Positions 21,231 through 32,532 of a DNA stretch of 64,000 nt are shown here, in pieces. The notes under the pieces are model-generated. The model saw only the letters and a list, made by a program, of their open reading frames with translations. It ran no database searches and had not been told where the DNA came from. Positions within the stretch are counted from its first letter, which is position 1. Every line of letters starts with the position of its first letter. The position numbers were made by a program, and so were the translations under genes. The DNA comes from Lasiosphaeris hirsuta (taxonomy: Eukaryota; Ascomycota; Sordariomycetes; Sordariales; Lasiosphaeriaceae). The stretch covers positions 372,001 to 436,000 of the forward strand of contig JAUKUA010000005.1 in assembly GCA_030549175.1 (NCBI GenBank). The letters run 5' to 3'.

Positions 21231-21410
21231 AACACAACGAAGGTGATAATATTCTGTGGTAGTGGTGGTTCTGGCCTAGAGAAATCTCTGGCCCTCTTTT
21301 ATAGGTAGCCACACCAGAACCACGCTAGGCTATCTACTTATCAGAGGCGGCTACACCTTCTGGAAGGCCATTCACTAGAGGCCACCATTCACTCTTCCAA
21401 CAATACAGGA
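21231..21410 (-). repeat. 180-bp inverted repeat, right arm
   Basis: Inverse copy of 18781-18960. At its variable sites it mostly shows TpA where the left arm has CpA/TpG, so this arm has taken more RIP-type hits. Confidence 0.85.
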
Positions 21411-21482
21411 GAGGAAAGGGCTTCCCAAAGCGCAAGAAGAAAAAAGAAAACTAAAAAAACTCGCCCCCCAAATTTGAGGTAG

Positions 21483-22748
21483 TTAGATCCTCGCCACCGT
21501 AATGCTGCCAGAACAAGCCACGGCGCCGTTGCACGAACACAGGATATCCACTAACAGCCTAGCCGTCCTTGAATTCTTGACGGTAAACGAAACATCGCCC
21601 GCCCCCTTCCACACCGTCGCGCCCGCCTGGCGAAACGAGCACTTGAAGCCAGTCCCCTTTGGGAGGGTGACGCGGTGGTCCGTCTGCGTAGGGAAGGCGA
21701 ACCGGGTCTGGTTGAACATAAAGGCGTCTACAGCCACAGGCCCTGAGGACCAGGAGCTACCAACGCTCAGGGCGGGCACGGCGATAGTGCCCGGCGGGTT
21801 AGGCAGCGGGTTGGTGAGCCTGATGGGATTCGAGGCCGTGTAGTTGATACGGTTGTCGACAAAAGCCTCGGCGAAGCCGTGCCAGTGGTCTGCCAGAAGC
21901 GGGGTGCGGGCGGCATCGCGCATGTCGTCGGCGGCAGTACGGCGGGCCGTCTTGGCCAGCACCCACGCGTTGATAGCGCCGGGGCTGACCCCCACCTGCT
22001 GGAGGTAGTGGTAGTAGAGGGCAGCCTCGTACTCCTGCTGGACCAGGGACCGGCGCGGGTTGTATTCCTCGGCGAACTTGCTCATGTCGAGCAGGGAGGT
22101 GGGCGCCCCCGACGGCGGCGGTGGGTACAGCACGCCGTCAAAGTAACGGGCCGATCCCTCGCTCCACCACTCACCATTGTCCGCCTCCGACGGCATGCCG
22201 GCGATGTTGGCGCCGAACTGGATGCAGTGGTACAGCTCGTGCGCTACCACCTTGAGCATGCGCAGCCTCATGATCGGGTTTGTCGTTGAGTCTGGGTACA
22301 CCATGAGGATGTCGCAGTGCGTGACCTTGGGCGGGCTGCCCGTGGTCGCCGAGAGCGTCTTGCCGCTGACCTTCTCGAGCTTGCCAACGACGCCAAAGTA
22401 GATCTTGAGCCCGACGGCCCAGTTCTGATAGTAATCAAGAGCGCGGTTCATGGCGCCCTCGATCAGTTCGCGCGCCGCGGTGCGGTTAGCCGCCGACGCC
22501 GCCGAGATGACGGGGTCATTGGGCGTGAAATAGAACGTGACCGACTTGCCGCTCACGCTACGGTTGTCCCAGAAAATATCCCTGTCTGTGCAAGTCTGCG
22601 CCGGCGGCTCGTTGGGATACACCGGACACTTGAAGCTGGTGGCGCGAGCAGCGAGACCGGGCACGATGGTCTCTTCGGAAGGGGGGGGTGACAGGAGCGC
22701 CGCAGCGAGGGCCGCGAGCCCGGCGCAAAAGGCGGTACGGAACAGCAT
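21483..22748 (-). CDS. Secreted HExxH metallopeptidase-like protein
   Basis: Single exon, 421 residues. A signal peptide (MLFRTAFCAGLAALAAALLS) supports the ATG at 22748 over one 18 codons upstream. HELYH at residues 170-174 is a zinc-binding HExxH, and WWSEGSAR with Glu197, 23 residues later, fits the third ligand of gluzincin-type (MA clan) peptidases. Predicted N-glycosylation sequons and several Cys fit an extracellular protein. The last ~90 residues look like a beta-rich domain and end CSCNGAVACSGSITVARI. I infer an extracellular zinc peptidase; I cannot name a MEROPS family. It lies 70 bp from the right arm of the 2.6-kb element, so its 3' flank is repeat DNA. Confidence 0.75.
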   Translation of the reverse strand: MLFRTAFCAGLAALAAALLSPPPSEETIVPGLAARATSFKCPVYPNEPPAQTCTDRDIFWDNRSVSGKSVTFYFTPNDPVISAASAANRTAARELIEGAMNRALDYYQNWAVGLKIYFGVVGKLEKVSGKTLSATTGSPPKVTHCDILMVYPDSTTNPIMRLRMLKVVAHELYHCIQFGANIAGMPSEADNGEWWSEGSARYFDGVLYPPPPSGAPTSLLDMSKFAEEYNPRRSLVQQEYEAALYYHYLQQVGVSPGAINAWVLAKTARRTAADDMRDAARTPLLADHWHGFAEAFVDNRINYTASNPIRLTNPLPNPPGTIAVPALSVGSSWSSGPVAVDAFMFNQTRFAFPTQTDHRVTLPKGTGFKCSFRQAGATVWKGAGDVSFTVKNSRTARLLVDILCSCNGAVACSGSITVARI

Positions 22749-24186
22749 TATCTCGCTTGAGAGAAAGATCAATAAGCAGGGCCAACCAAGTATTCCGCAC
22801 AAGTGCTGCAGACGAGTATGACCAGAAAATCGGGTTCCCTAACATCAAATATGGACAGGAGCACTCATTCATATCTGCCACACCAGGCTCCCACGGCCTA
22901 CTCGGGCATCTTGCGCGCTTTCTGTTCTCGACCAACGCACGTTTCTGCCCCAGCTGAACGGAAACAACTCACTCTTTTTTTTTCTTCTTCTTCTTATTGG
23001 ATGGATGTTGGTGTTTCTAACCGCCAAGCCAACCCAGAACATGCGTCGGCCTGAGTGGTGTCGGCGGTCTCTTGTTTTGCGCTGCTCAGACCCGGGCGGT
23101 ATCCCGAATTCCGAGCTCTTATAGTCTTGCCTAAGCGCTTCCGCCTGTGAGGAGGAGCTGGTGATAGTCTTCTGGTGTAGAACGCCAATCGGGCTGAGCC
23201 ACTACGAGGGCGTAATGTGAACCCTACAGAAGGGGTCTATAGAGAAGGGCAAAGAAGGAGGCTCTAGCTGGAAGCCAGAACTATGACAGAAGCGAGACAA
23301 TCATGCGGTTGCAACCCCATATATTTCACCCGAACCTAGTGTGCCGTGTTTCTGACATCTGGCCTCTAGTTTGCTGGCTTTCTTGGAGGTAGTACCGCGG
23401 AGCCGTTCACTTTGGCGACGCTGCGATTCCGTACTGCGCAACCGCCGCGGCCTGAGGACTGCCATTAGCAACCTCTTCAGCTGCAAAGTTTGATATCCTG
23501 CTCACGCACAGTAGAAATCCCGGATTTGGTGCGGCTTGCAGCAACATTGAAGGGATGGTGGGTGGTGCCGCTTGGGGGGTGACGCGTGCGCATTTCAGCA
23601 GCTCAAAGCGGACACCCAAGCCGGGATCCAGCCTCTCTGACACACTTCAGAGAGGCTACTTGCAAGTTGGGCCTTTGTCGGTAGGGTGGTGTGGCTGCCG
23701 CTCTTCTCGTGTTCTGATTCGTGGCGGCGTGATACCAGAGCCCAAGCTTCCTCCGTCACACATCTTGGCTTGGCTAGACCTCCACTCGACCTCCACAGAT
23801 ATGTGTCCCATCCGACCTCCATCGCGTTGACAATGTCTCGTGAGGCTGCAGTGTGCATGAGCTCTGCTGCTCAAACTAGTCCTCAGCCGCAGTCTTGGGA
23901 AAATCCCTCATCAACCTGCGCCTAGCCTTTGTGTATTGATTTGGTTGATGCTGGGCATGCGCCACGAGGTTCGAGACCCCGCAATAGGTGTGACTGACGA
24001 GAATCAGGAGACATCTAGGCCTTGCGAACGACTGCTCTATGGACATTCCACGCTCTGTGTGGGAGCTCAACCCTAGCCCACATGCGTGGAGGTGCTGGGC
24101 AGCTCTTAAAGATGCTATGTAAACCGAGAGATGCCTTCGCAAGTCCCCGCCCCCTACCTTCTACTTCATCGAGGGGTCTAGCCATC
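22749..24186. other. Intergenic, divergent promoters
   Basis: The region lies between the minus-strand peptidase and the plus-strand membrane protein. No gene is recognised. It contains a perfect 11-bp hairpin at 23630-23657. Confidence 0.45.
23630..23657. repeat. Perfect 11-bp hairpin
   Basis: AGCCTCTCTGA, a 6-nt loop CACACT, then TCAGAGAGGCT. No T run follows; role unknown. Confidence 0.6.
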
Positions 24187-24872
24187 ATGGTATCGCAACA
24201 GATCATTTGGCTCACCGCTGCCCTTGGGGCTGTTCAAGCCGCCAATCGCGCTCCTAGCGAGACGACAAAGGATGAGGAGCTATACAAGGCTTCAACCGGC
24301 GGCTCGCCGATCCCGACGTCAAATCCGGAGCTGGTCGGCATGGAGCTGCTCCGGAGAGCCGACTTGATGGGATCTAATACTTGCGGGTGGCGTGCCGATC
24401 TCACATGTAAGCCATACGTTGCACATCCCGTAGCGCGTCGCTCTCGTACGCGCTCGCTCTGACACGGTTCAGCTTCCTCCTACGTCTGCGCTCAGATCGG
24501 CGCGTCATGCATCAACATCGGTAGCATCCGGGGTTGCTGCAATGGACCTACCCTCTCGTGTACTTCGACCTTTTGGACTACCTGCCTCCCCTACTCGCGA
24601 ATCCCGTCGGGTTTCGTCTGCACTGGGCGGACGAAATGCTGGTCAGCTTACCCGATTCCCGCCCCTCCCCGTTACAGCTCTTGCTAAGTTCTCGTTCAGC
24701 ATAGGTACTGAGTATCCCGAGTGTGGTGCCTACGTCATGACGTCGAGCGCTGCCCCGTTAACCACCTACACCCTGCACGGATGTTGGCTGCCTAACTACG
24801 GCAAAACGTACCTGATGCAGGACTTCCAGCCCACCGTCATCACCTCTAGCGATATGCCGACATCGACATCAC

Positions 24873-24904
<32 letters not shown>

Positions 24905-25549
24905 TCGAGCGCGGCTTCGTCACCTGCGCGAACTACCATTATCGAAGTCGCGGGCTCGCCTCCGGTTGGGGCCATCGTCGGCGGTGCGGTGGGTGGTCTC
25001 GCCCTCCTCATTCTAGCCGCCTTTGGTCTGTTCTTTCTGCGACGACGCAAGCCCGCCCCAGCGCCGCACCATGACTCCCAAGCAGCGGCGTTGGCGTACC
25101 AGAACGACTTCCATAAAGAGTCCCCCTACTCGCCCACCGCGCCATCGCCGACTTCCCCTACGCAGTCTGTATACCACAGCCTCGGCCTGCAACAACCCAC
25201 CCAGACTGTCGCCTCGGTTCCGCCGCTCTACGACCCGCGGCAAAGCGTCACCTCTAGCCAGGGGCCGTGGTGGGGCCAACCCCAAGAGCCGGGGGGGACC
25301 CCGAGTCCCAACCAAAGTCCCAAACCCCCCTTTCCCCACCCGGCGTCGCAGGGTCGCCTCACACGCTCTTCTCAACCGCCGACACATTTTTTAGCCCAGG
25401 CCCCGGCTCCTGGTGGGGAGGATGAGAGCGGCTATCATGCTCCTGCCAGAGCAGCGGCCACGTTGGCAGAGGTTGAGACGGTACATCCGTTCGGCACGAG
25501 GAGTAATCGGGCGGAATTAGCGGGCTGGGGACGGGCAGGCGGCAGTTAG
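24187..25549 (+). CDS. Cys-rich single-pass plasma-membrane protein
   Basis: Exons 24187-24406, 24473-24641 and 24700-25549 give 412 residues. The first 18 residues form a signal peptide (MVSQQIIWLTAALGAVQA). An ectodomain with about 11 Cys follows, including a CCNG motif (around residue 94). Then come a Ser/Thr/Pro linker with a run of seven prolines, a glycine-rich TM helix (VGAIVGGAVGGLALLILAAFGLFFL) stopped by RRRK, and a long Pro/Ser/Gln-rich cytosolic tail. This layout is that of fungal wall-sensor or mucin-like membrane proteins; no WSC domain is evident. Intron 2 uses a weaker GTCAGC donor; its acceptor at 24699 is chosen because it restores frame and adds a Cys. Role unknown. Confidence 0.65.
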
Positions 25550-26224
25550 TAGCTTCTTATCGATACTCTAATGTGTGTTATGCAAGACCCTAGTCTCCTT
25601 TCCCTAGCAGAACAAGCGCCGTGAGTTTTGTTGTTGGCCCTGTACTGGTATTCCATCTTCTGTGGTCTCTCTCGGGGCGCGCCGGGCCTAGACGGACATG
25701 GGCCGCGTCCACGAGGTGTCGGAAACGACTGTCCTTCTTGGTTGTGGCCGTCGATCGGCGGCGCGGTAGGGTCAGATCTGGATACATGGCAGTACGACTG
25801 GACTAGTGGGATGGAAGTGGAAGTGGAAGTGGACATTGTGTCAGCAATGACCGAGTGCGATCCGCTTGATACGGCGAGGACTGGGAGGGTTACAGCCGGG
25901 GAATTAGCAGTGAAGGGCCTCGCAATCCCCTGCCACGTCGATGTGAGGAAATACGCCATGGTCGCTATGGTTGAGGTGTACCTCAACTAATGAGCCAAAG
26001 AATCAGCAAATACGAACATTACGGGGGACACAGAAGAGTGAGGATTTCTATATTCGCCACCTGGACTCCATGGTCTATAAATTACTTAACCCTGAGTGAC
26101 GTATTGGCTAATATCGTCACTCATTAATCTTCATACATAATAACTCCCAAATAAGAGCTCTCAAACATTCGACGAGATAGATTTATACGTAACTCGGTTT
26201 TGGTCTTTACATACTTAGGCGGCC
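25550..26224. other. Intergenic before the RIP block
   Basis: A frame at 25628-25990 is open, but I find no family match and the opposite strand is also open, so I do not call a gene. The composition turns TpA-rich after about 26030. Confidence 0.35.
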
Positions 26225-27958
26225 ATGTTGATACTGACCTTATTAGCATTCGCCCACCCGTCCCCTCCTTCGATTACTAGACCTACCGCAACGATCGACT
26301 AGGGTGTTATTATTAACGTCATAACTACACTTCCAGAGGCTAAAACTAGGGTAGACAAATTTCTAACCTCCCTAACCAGACGATAGGTGCTTCCGTACAA
26401 GGTCGATACTTGGCATAAGCCCTTGAGTACGAGTGCTATCGGCCCTATCTACGTATAAGCGTGGAACTACAACGGCAAGGTTCCGCAGCCGAAAAAATAA
26501 AAGGTAGTTAGCTAATTTTACCAGTTTAACTCTCGGTCTCGATAAAAATGACACGAAGGCCATATTCGAATAAGATCTCCTGTAGGAAAGCGAAGACTAC
26601 CTAACTGTCAACATCTTTACGCCATCGAGCCCCGGGCCATCCCACAGGAAAGGGAAGGCTGTCGTCGTATTTATCCACGGCGGCGGCTTCTAGCTCGGGG
26701 GATCTAGTATATATGACTGCTCGGCCTTTGTAGCGTACGAAGACATTGTCGCTGTCACGTTTAACTACCGGACAAATACCTTTGGGTTCCTAGCATCGCC
26801 GGCGATACTACTCGAGCAAAGAAACCTCGGCCTCCTCGACCAGCTTGTTACCCTTAATTCGGTCCAAAGGAATATCTACGCGTTTAGCGGCGACCCGGCC
26901 TTAGTTACCGTCTAGGGCGTCTCATTGGGCGTAGAATTAATCGATGCTTATATACTTACCTACAGATCCCCTAACAAACCAAAGCCCCCTTTTTAAGGGA
27001 CTGTATTAGAAAGTAGCCTGAGTAGCCTAGGACTTCTTTCCTTCTATCCGCTTAATAATAACCTTACGAACTGAAATAAGATATTTTAAGCGACGAACTA
27101 TTTATTTATATTAGACAGATCTACCTTAGGTTATCTTTTAAGGGTAGCGGTATCTATACTCAAGACGATCATAGAAGGGAACCGTATTGACTTTCCCTTA
27201 GTCATAGACTGCGTAACTATCTCAGCTAGCCTAGGAACGATCCGCCCGACCAGATACTTTACGAAAGTCCCAATACTAACCAGGACCGTGGCCGAGGAGG
27301 GCTGATCACTAATTAACTATAACATTAGCATATAGGATTTCAAGTACACGTTTCTTAATAAGGCTCTTTTTCTAAATAAGATAATAGATATAATCGTTAC
27401 TTCGTACCTACAGACAGCCAAGAAAACGGACTTTGATATTGGTATTGTTATTTTTACCGATTTCTTATATCAGTACGTAAGTTTCCTCCGAGATTAGCTT
27501 GTTTTATAGCTCGACGACTTACATTCTAATGATTTATACAGCCCACAACGATAGTAAGCTACCAGGTGATTAATAACGGCGTTTCGACTTAGCGGTACTA
27601 CCATAACGTGTCCCTCCCGACCTTTTTACCCACGTAGCTAACCTGGCTGCGCAAATACCACGGCATAGAATACTACCTCCTCTTCACCGATCCGGAGGAC
27701 AAACGCCATACACTACAAACGTATAGACTTACGGGATTTATGCACTCGGCCTTGGCCTATTTTAACAAGGATCCGGTTGGCAGGCCGGGATGGTCGCCGG
27801 CGGGGACAGGTGGCGTTGCGGTTTTGGGGGATGTCGCAGACTCGAAAACATCGGGGGTAACTGTTATCAGCGAGAAGGCACTAGATAAAAAGTGTCCTTT
27901 GTTTCAGGTTGTGCTGGACGGGATGGCGGGTTTGCCCAAGTTAAGTCCTAAGGTGTAG
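26225..27958 (+). pseudogene. RIP-mutated type-B carboxylesterase/lipase
   Basis: Translating with stops ignored gives a near full-length carboxylesterase. The start is hydrophobic (MLILTLLAFAHPSPP); SEDYLTVNIFTP lies near 26590 and VVVFIHGGGF, the oxyanion-hole motif, at about 26660-26690. NYRTNTFGF and RNLGLLDQ follow. The nucleophile elbow near 26925 reads GVSLG instead of GESAG. The frame carries many TAG/TAA stops, often at expected Trp or Gln codons, while CpG stays common and CpA/TpG are scarce: classic RIP. The last ~200 bp (27740-27958) are unmutated and open, ending NKDPVGRPGW to PKLSPKV. The gene is dead; the parent was probably duplicated when RIP struck. Confidence 0.8.
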
Positions 27959-30900
27959 GCTGGTAGTGCAGGGCTAGGTTGCTGGAGGTTATCAGTGCCA
28001 TCGTAAATTCTAGGCTGCGTCACCGTATACTATCTCAAATTCTAAGCTAGGATATCGTGTATAATCACAAGACTTCCTTTTCCGCTCTGTACCTAACCAA
28101 CCCACTGCCGGGAAGCCGTTCCAGGATAGCCGTTCGGTTCTTAGTTGAGAATACTATCTTCGCTGAAGGGGGGGATACTTACCAAGGGATACCTCGTAGG
28201 CGTTATATAAGCTACCGGCCCTCTATATTGGGGCTACCCTTATATAGAGCGAATGCTATAGTATCTTGGTAGGCCAATATGTTTGGCATATTTACGATAT
28301 TATTGAAGCGGGCATAGAGCGCACCCTACACAGCCCCCACTCAGCCCCACATATGTGAAAACAGGACCATAGGTTTTCCCATGAGTCCTTCTCCTATGTA
28401 TAAAGTATGCCGAACATGGAAGCTCGGGCTCCAGGAAAACGGGATACAAAGCCCGGAAAATGGGATGCAACTGGATCGGAAAGGGCGACTCCCTGCTGAC
28501 TAAAGAACTTATTCTTTTCTTTATTCTTTATTAAACCCTCCCCCCCCCTACGCAAGGAGCGCGCCATTGATTTTGGCATTTTTTTCGGTATATCTAGAGA
28601 GGCTAGCATCTTGTAAAGTGCATGCATTTCATTTTATAAATAGATTGAATTGAATCTATGGCTTCAAAAAGGCTGAATATTCAGGGGCTATTTAGAGGTC
28701 CTACCAAGGTAGGCCGTGACGAAGTGGTTAGTGAATGTACAAAAAAATTAAACCACGTACTTGCCGAACAGCCTGGCTCAATGTATGAGACGGAATCTAG
28801 ATGCTCAGGGGTTGCTATTGTCGTACGTAGCTTTAATCGGCGCTAGCCTCAGGTCTACTGGTTCTCCTAACGCCCCGTAGCTGGCACTAATATATAAAAC
28901 ACTATCGTGGAGCTAAGAAAATGACGGAGAAATGAGGAGCGAAGCAGAGCGGAGGGCTGACCTTGAGTAGGATCAAGAGCCAAGCTATTTTGCCGTGCCC
29001 GCACACGCTACTAGCTCCCTAGCCAAGTGGACTAGGAGTAGGTCATTTGGTAAGCTGGGGCGGGTGACGAAAGGAAGGTGAATATCTGCATAAGCATGAT
29101 GATAGTACTGACGACTCACTCCATTCTAACCTCTGTAATTCCGAGTTTAGTTACCGCCCAGTCCGCGATTGTCGCTACTTATAGAAGCTCACGAATAGAG
29201 AGATGATGATATATAAGAGGGCTAAAGGTAGACGCGTAATCCAGTGTCGTCAGTACCACCTAAATCTTAGTGCTATACGGCAAGTGACAGCAATTCTTTC
29301 CCAAATCCTAATGATCATCGCAAAAAATAATAACGATAGTATTCTGTAAAGGGAACAAGCAGCTAGGTCAGCTTAAGTAACTAGTACCCTAATTAGCTAT
29401 CTCTATAATAATAAGTACGTAAGGAGGACAGTTTCTACTATGTAAGTGTGACACAGGCCAACCACAGTGAGAAGTGAGACTGGGGTGTGGCAATCACAAG
29501 GTGAGTAGTTAGGTGAAGGACCAAACTGTAGAGCTATGGCCAGTCGCAGTCTTCAACCGAACCGCGGACTACCCCGGCAGTAGTGTTGGTCTGGTTCAGA
29601 GCTTTCCGCGGAGGTGAGGGAGATAACCGTCGCAACCCAAAGTGGTAGTATAGCGTAGGAGGACAGCTGGTACAGAGAGATGGAATGATGTAACAAGTAA
29701 CAACATACAATGCTTCGCAGTTGCAAGCCAGGAGAAACGGAAGGGTTCACAAGGTTGTATCACCCCTCAGCTTCACCGAAGTTCAGCTGATAATCTTTTT
29801 AGGTCTGTTCCAAGAATGACTGGGGAGCTTCTTCCTCTCAAGGATCCGTCGCAGCGTATCTGTCTCTTTTTATCTGGAAGGCCATATATAGGTTACAAGA
29901 ATACCGAACCCCGACTTTCTCCAGAGTCTAGCTTCAGTAGTAACAAGTGGTCGCGACCCTACCCATAAGTCATGAGGGTACAAGATTAAGAGAAGTAAGG
30001 AAGAAGAAAGATGAAAAAAGATATGTTCGGTGTAGTAAGGGGGGCAAGGGGGGCAAGGACACGAGAACGAGAGAGAAAAATCGTGCGGTAGGCAGGAGGA
30101 CAAGTTGGGCTGCCTCTTTATGGCCAGAAGAGCGGTCGTGCGGTAGGCAGGCATGATTACCACAACCCAGAATCTCGAAACGAAGAGTGAAAACGTTAGC
30201 CACCGAGCCCAATTCTTGGCCTCCATCTTGAGGGCGGGTTTGTTTTGTTGGAGCAGGGGAATGGGGGTCCGATTTCTGGGACCCCCGTATTCAGGCACCT
30301 TTTTTCGGAGGCAAGGCCCAAAATCGGTCCAACGTCGCGTAAACTTGCCAATTTTCATGGCAGGGTGAGCCTGTGCATCATCAGCCCTGTTTTCGACCGC
30401 ATATACAGCTCCCATCAAATCCCAAGATGTCTCCCGTCTCGAAATGCATGGCGTTTTGCATCCGGGAGAAGCCAACTCAGCCGCCGTGGCTCGGCCACAC
30501 TGGATTGAAGGCAACTGACGCAGGTGAATGCACCCCGTATCAATCATTGAAGACCCTTCAATATTAACCCCGGTACAATCCCAGTTCCAGACCCACCGTT
30601 CAAGTTGGAGTTGCGGAGTTGCGGAGCCCAGGAAATATGCGATGCCACCTGGCGGAACTCGCCAAATGCCGTGGACAGTTCCGAGAGTCATGGCAATTTG
30701 ATGCAGGTTGCTTCTAGGGGCGGTTGAAGACATGAGCTGTCTGTCTTTGTGCCAGGAAAAGTGGCAGCGCCGTCGGGACCCGTTAAAAGGGGGCTTGCTT
30801 GACCGTCAAGTGGAGGTGGCCAAGGAAGACTGAGCGCTTGCGGCAAGGAGCGAAGAAAGGAAGACTCAATGGAAGAGAGCAGATGAGATAGATAGATGAT

Positions 30901-32532
30901 CAATGGAGTCTATACCAAGTCCTCCAAACTGCCCACCCATTTCTCAGACTCTCCGGGGACCCGTCGCTCTTCGAGTCTTTTTCCCCCGTGGGGTCCCGTC
31001 TTGGAGTCCTCGACGTCACCACTTGGCAGCTCAAGCTATTTCTCGGTTCAGCATGACCTGCATCTCAGTCAACAAGGTGACCCAGTCTCAAGTGAGGTAT
31101 TTGCCTGCCAATACTCCCCAGCCCAATCTCCTCCCGACATATGAAACCCCATATCCTCCAAGCCAGCCCCAACTCCCCACCGGCTCAGGTTGCCGGTGTC
31201 ATGCCAAGAACTACTAATCTCCTATCGTCGGACTGCCCCCCCCACGGCGTTGTGGCCTCCTCTGGTGAGCGGCCTTCTTTGTAACAAGACCTCGGGTAGG
31301 ACGCGGTACGGCTTGGCTACTAGACGCTATACGCGCCGTCCGGCGACATCGCAGTGAGGTGTAGATCTTGTTGCTGGAGTTATAAAGCAAGCGGCGAGGG
31401 AGCCGCTGGCTGCGGTGTCGTGTGGTGAAATCCAACTGGAGTGTCTTGACAAAAAGAAGAAAGATACCTTACCCAGTCGCCATCACGGGCGTCAGCCTCA
31501 AGCCCTCCCCCCCAACGACGTCCGGGCCGTCGGCATGGGACCTCCCAGAAACGGCTTAGCTGCAGGCCGGGTCCAGGCCCTGGCCGCCACCAACATTGAA
31601 GGCAGCAGTCGACGCAGCGCACTGCATCTCCGATGACCGCATCCCGCATCCCCGGCATGATCGCCCGTGCAGCTATATAGCCTGGGTCCTAGGAGGATCC
31701 GGCGGACATTGACGGCCCCCGGACGAGAAAATTCAAGTTGCCTCGGTTCAGCACAAAAGAATCTCAGCCGACGATGTGCATCGCGCCATCACGCTGCACA
31801 CACCGAAGTTCAAAAGAAGACAAGGCCTCGGCGGGCCAGGCAAATTTAGCAGGTTTTTGTTACACACCAGCCGCTGAGCGCGGGATGTCAGAGACAAGAG
31901 GGCTGCTCGAGATGACCGCGCCCAGCCGTTGTCCAGGCTCGGTAGCCTATAAGGCTTAGGAATTAGTGGCGATTGCAACGGGTGATTCTAGGAGCGAGCT
32001 CAATGGGGCTCTTCCCGGGTACAGCATGGAGCCGCTGACGATGGGGTTCGCTTCGCCGGGGGGGGGGGGGGAGTTCTCATTGGTTCCCGGCAGCGCAGAC
32101 AGGATTCGAGCGGACCGCAAAGAATTTTTCTGGAAATGACGCCAAAGCACATCATCGGCGTCGGCCGCGAAAGGAGAAAGCCATGACACACGACGGGCCC
32201 ACCGGGACCTGGCCGACGCAGCGATGATCCTGGCGCAGCGGGTCCCCTCGGCCCTGGACCGAACAACACGCGGTGCTTTTTGCGAACGTGCTAGGGCCTG
32301 GATGCCACGGACGTCCCCGAGACGGACGGTGCGTGGCAACAGCATGCCCCCTACCTACCTACCTCGCCGCCCCTGACGTGCCCGCACCATGGATCAAGCA
32401 ATTCGAGCCACTAGGGGCAACGCGCGCCGCAGTTCATAAGAACGGTACCCCTCGCTTGATTGCGTCCGGTCTGATGTCTTTGATCCGAACTCCAGACATC
32501 GCCCCAACCAACCAACCAGCGGACGCACCAGG
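27959..32532. other. Long gene-poor stretch
   Basis: 27960-29450 alternates TpA-rich, stop-rich DNA with short ordinary patches, consistent with decayed repeats; no transposase motif was found. 29450-32532 has more balanced composition and several open frames. The longest is a 287-codon minus-strand frame at 29870-30733, but it lacks any recognised domain and contains a 15-bp direct repeat (CGTGCGGTAGGCAGG at 30082 and 30137), so I do not call it a gene. A G14 run lies near 32060. The last few hundred bases must include the methionine permease promoter. Confidence 0.4.

Larger units (their letters stand above)
18781..21410. mobile_element. 2.6-kb unit with 180-bp inverted repeats and a Tc1/mariner-like remnant
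   Basis: The left arm 18781-18960 and the right arm 21231-21410 are inverted copies, both exactly 180 bp and about 95% identical. Most differences are CpA to TpA (or TpG to TpA) changes in one arm, pointing to RIP. Between them lies a dead transposase (19189-20075). Either this is one transposon with long inverted ends, or two copies of a hairpin-forming 180-bp repeat that landed around a smaller transposon; each arm has an internal GGTTCTGG/CCAGAACC pairing. No clear target duplication flanks 18781 and 21410. Confidence 0.55.

Noticed and set aside
23930..23990. Possible tRNA (GGTTCGAGACCCC T-arm-like sequence)
   Set aside because: One T-stem mismatch, and no acceptor or anticodon stem can be formed around it.
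29870..30733. 287-codon minus-strand open frame
   Set aside because: No domain, low-complexity hydrophobic end, internal direct repeat and no supporting splice or promoter signals; long chance frames occur in GC-rich DNA.
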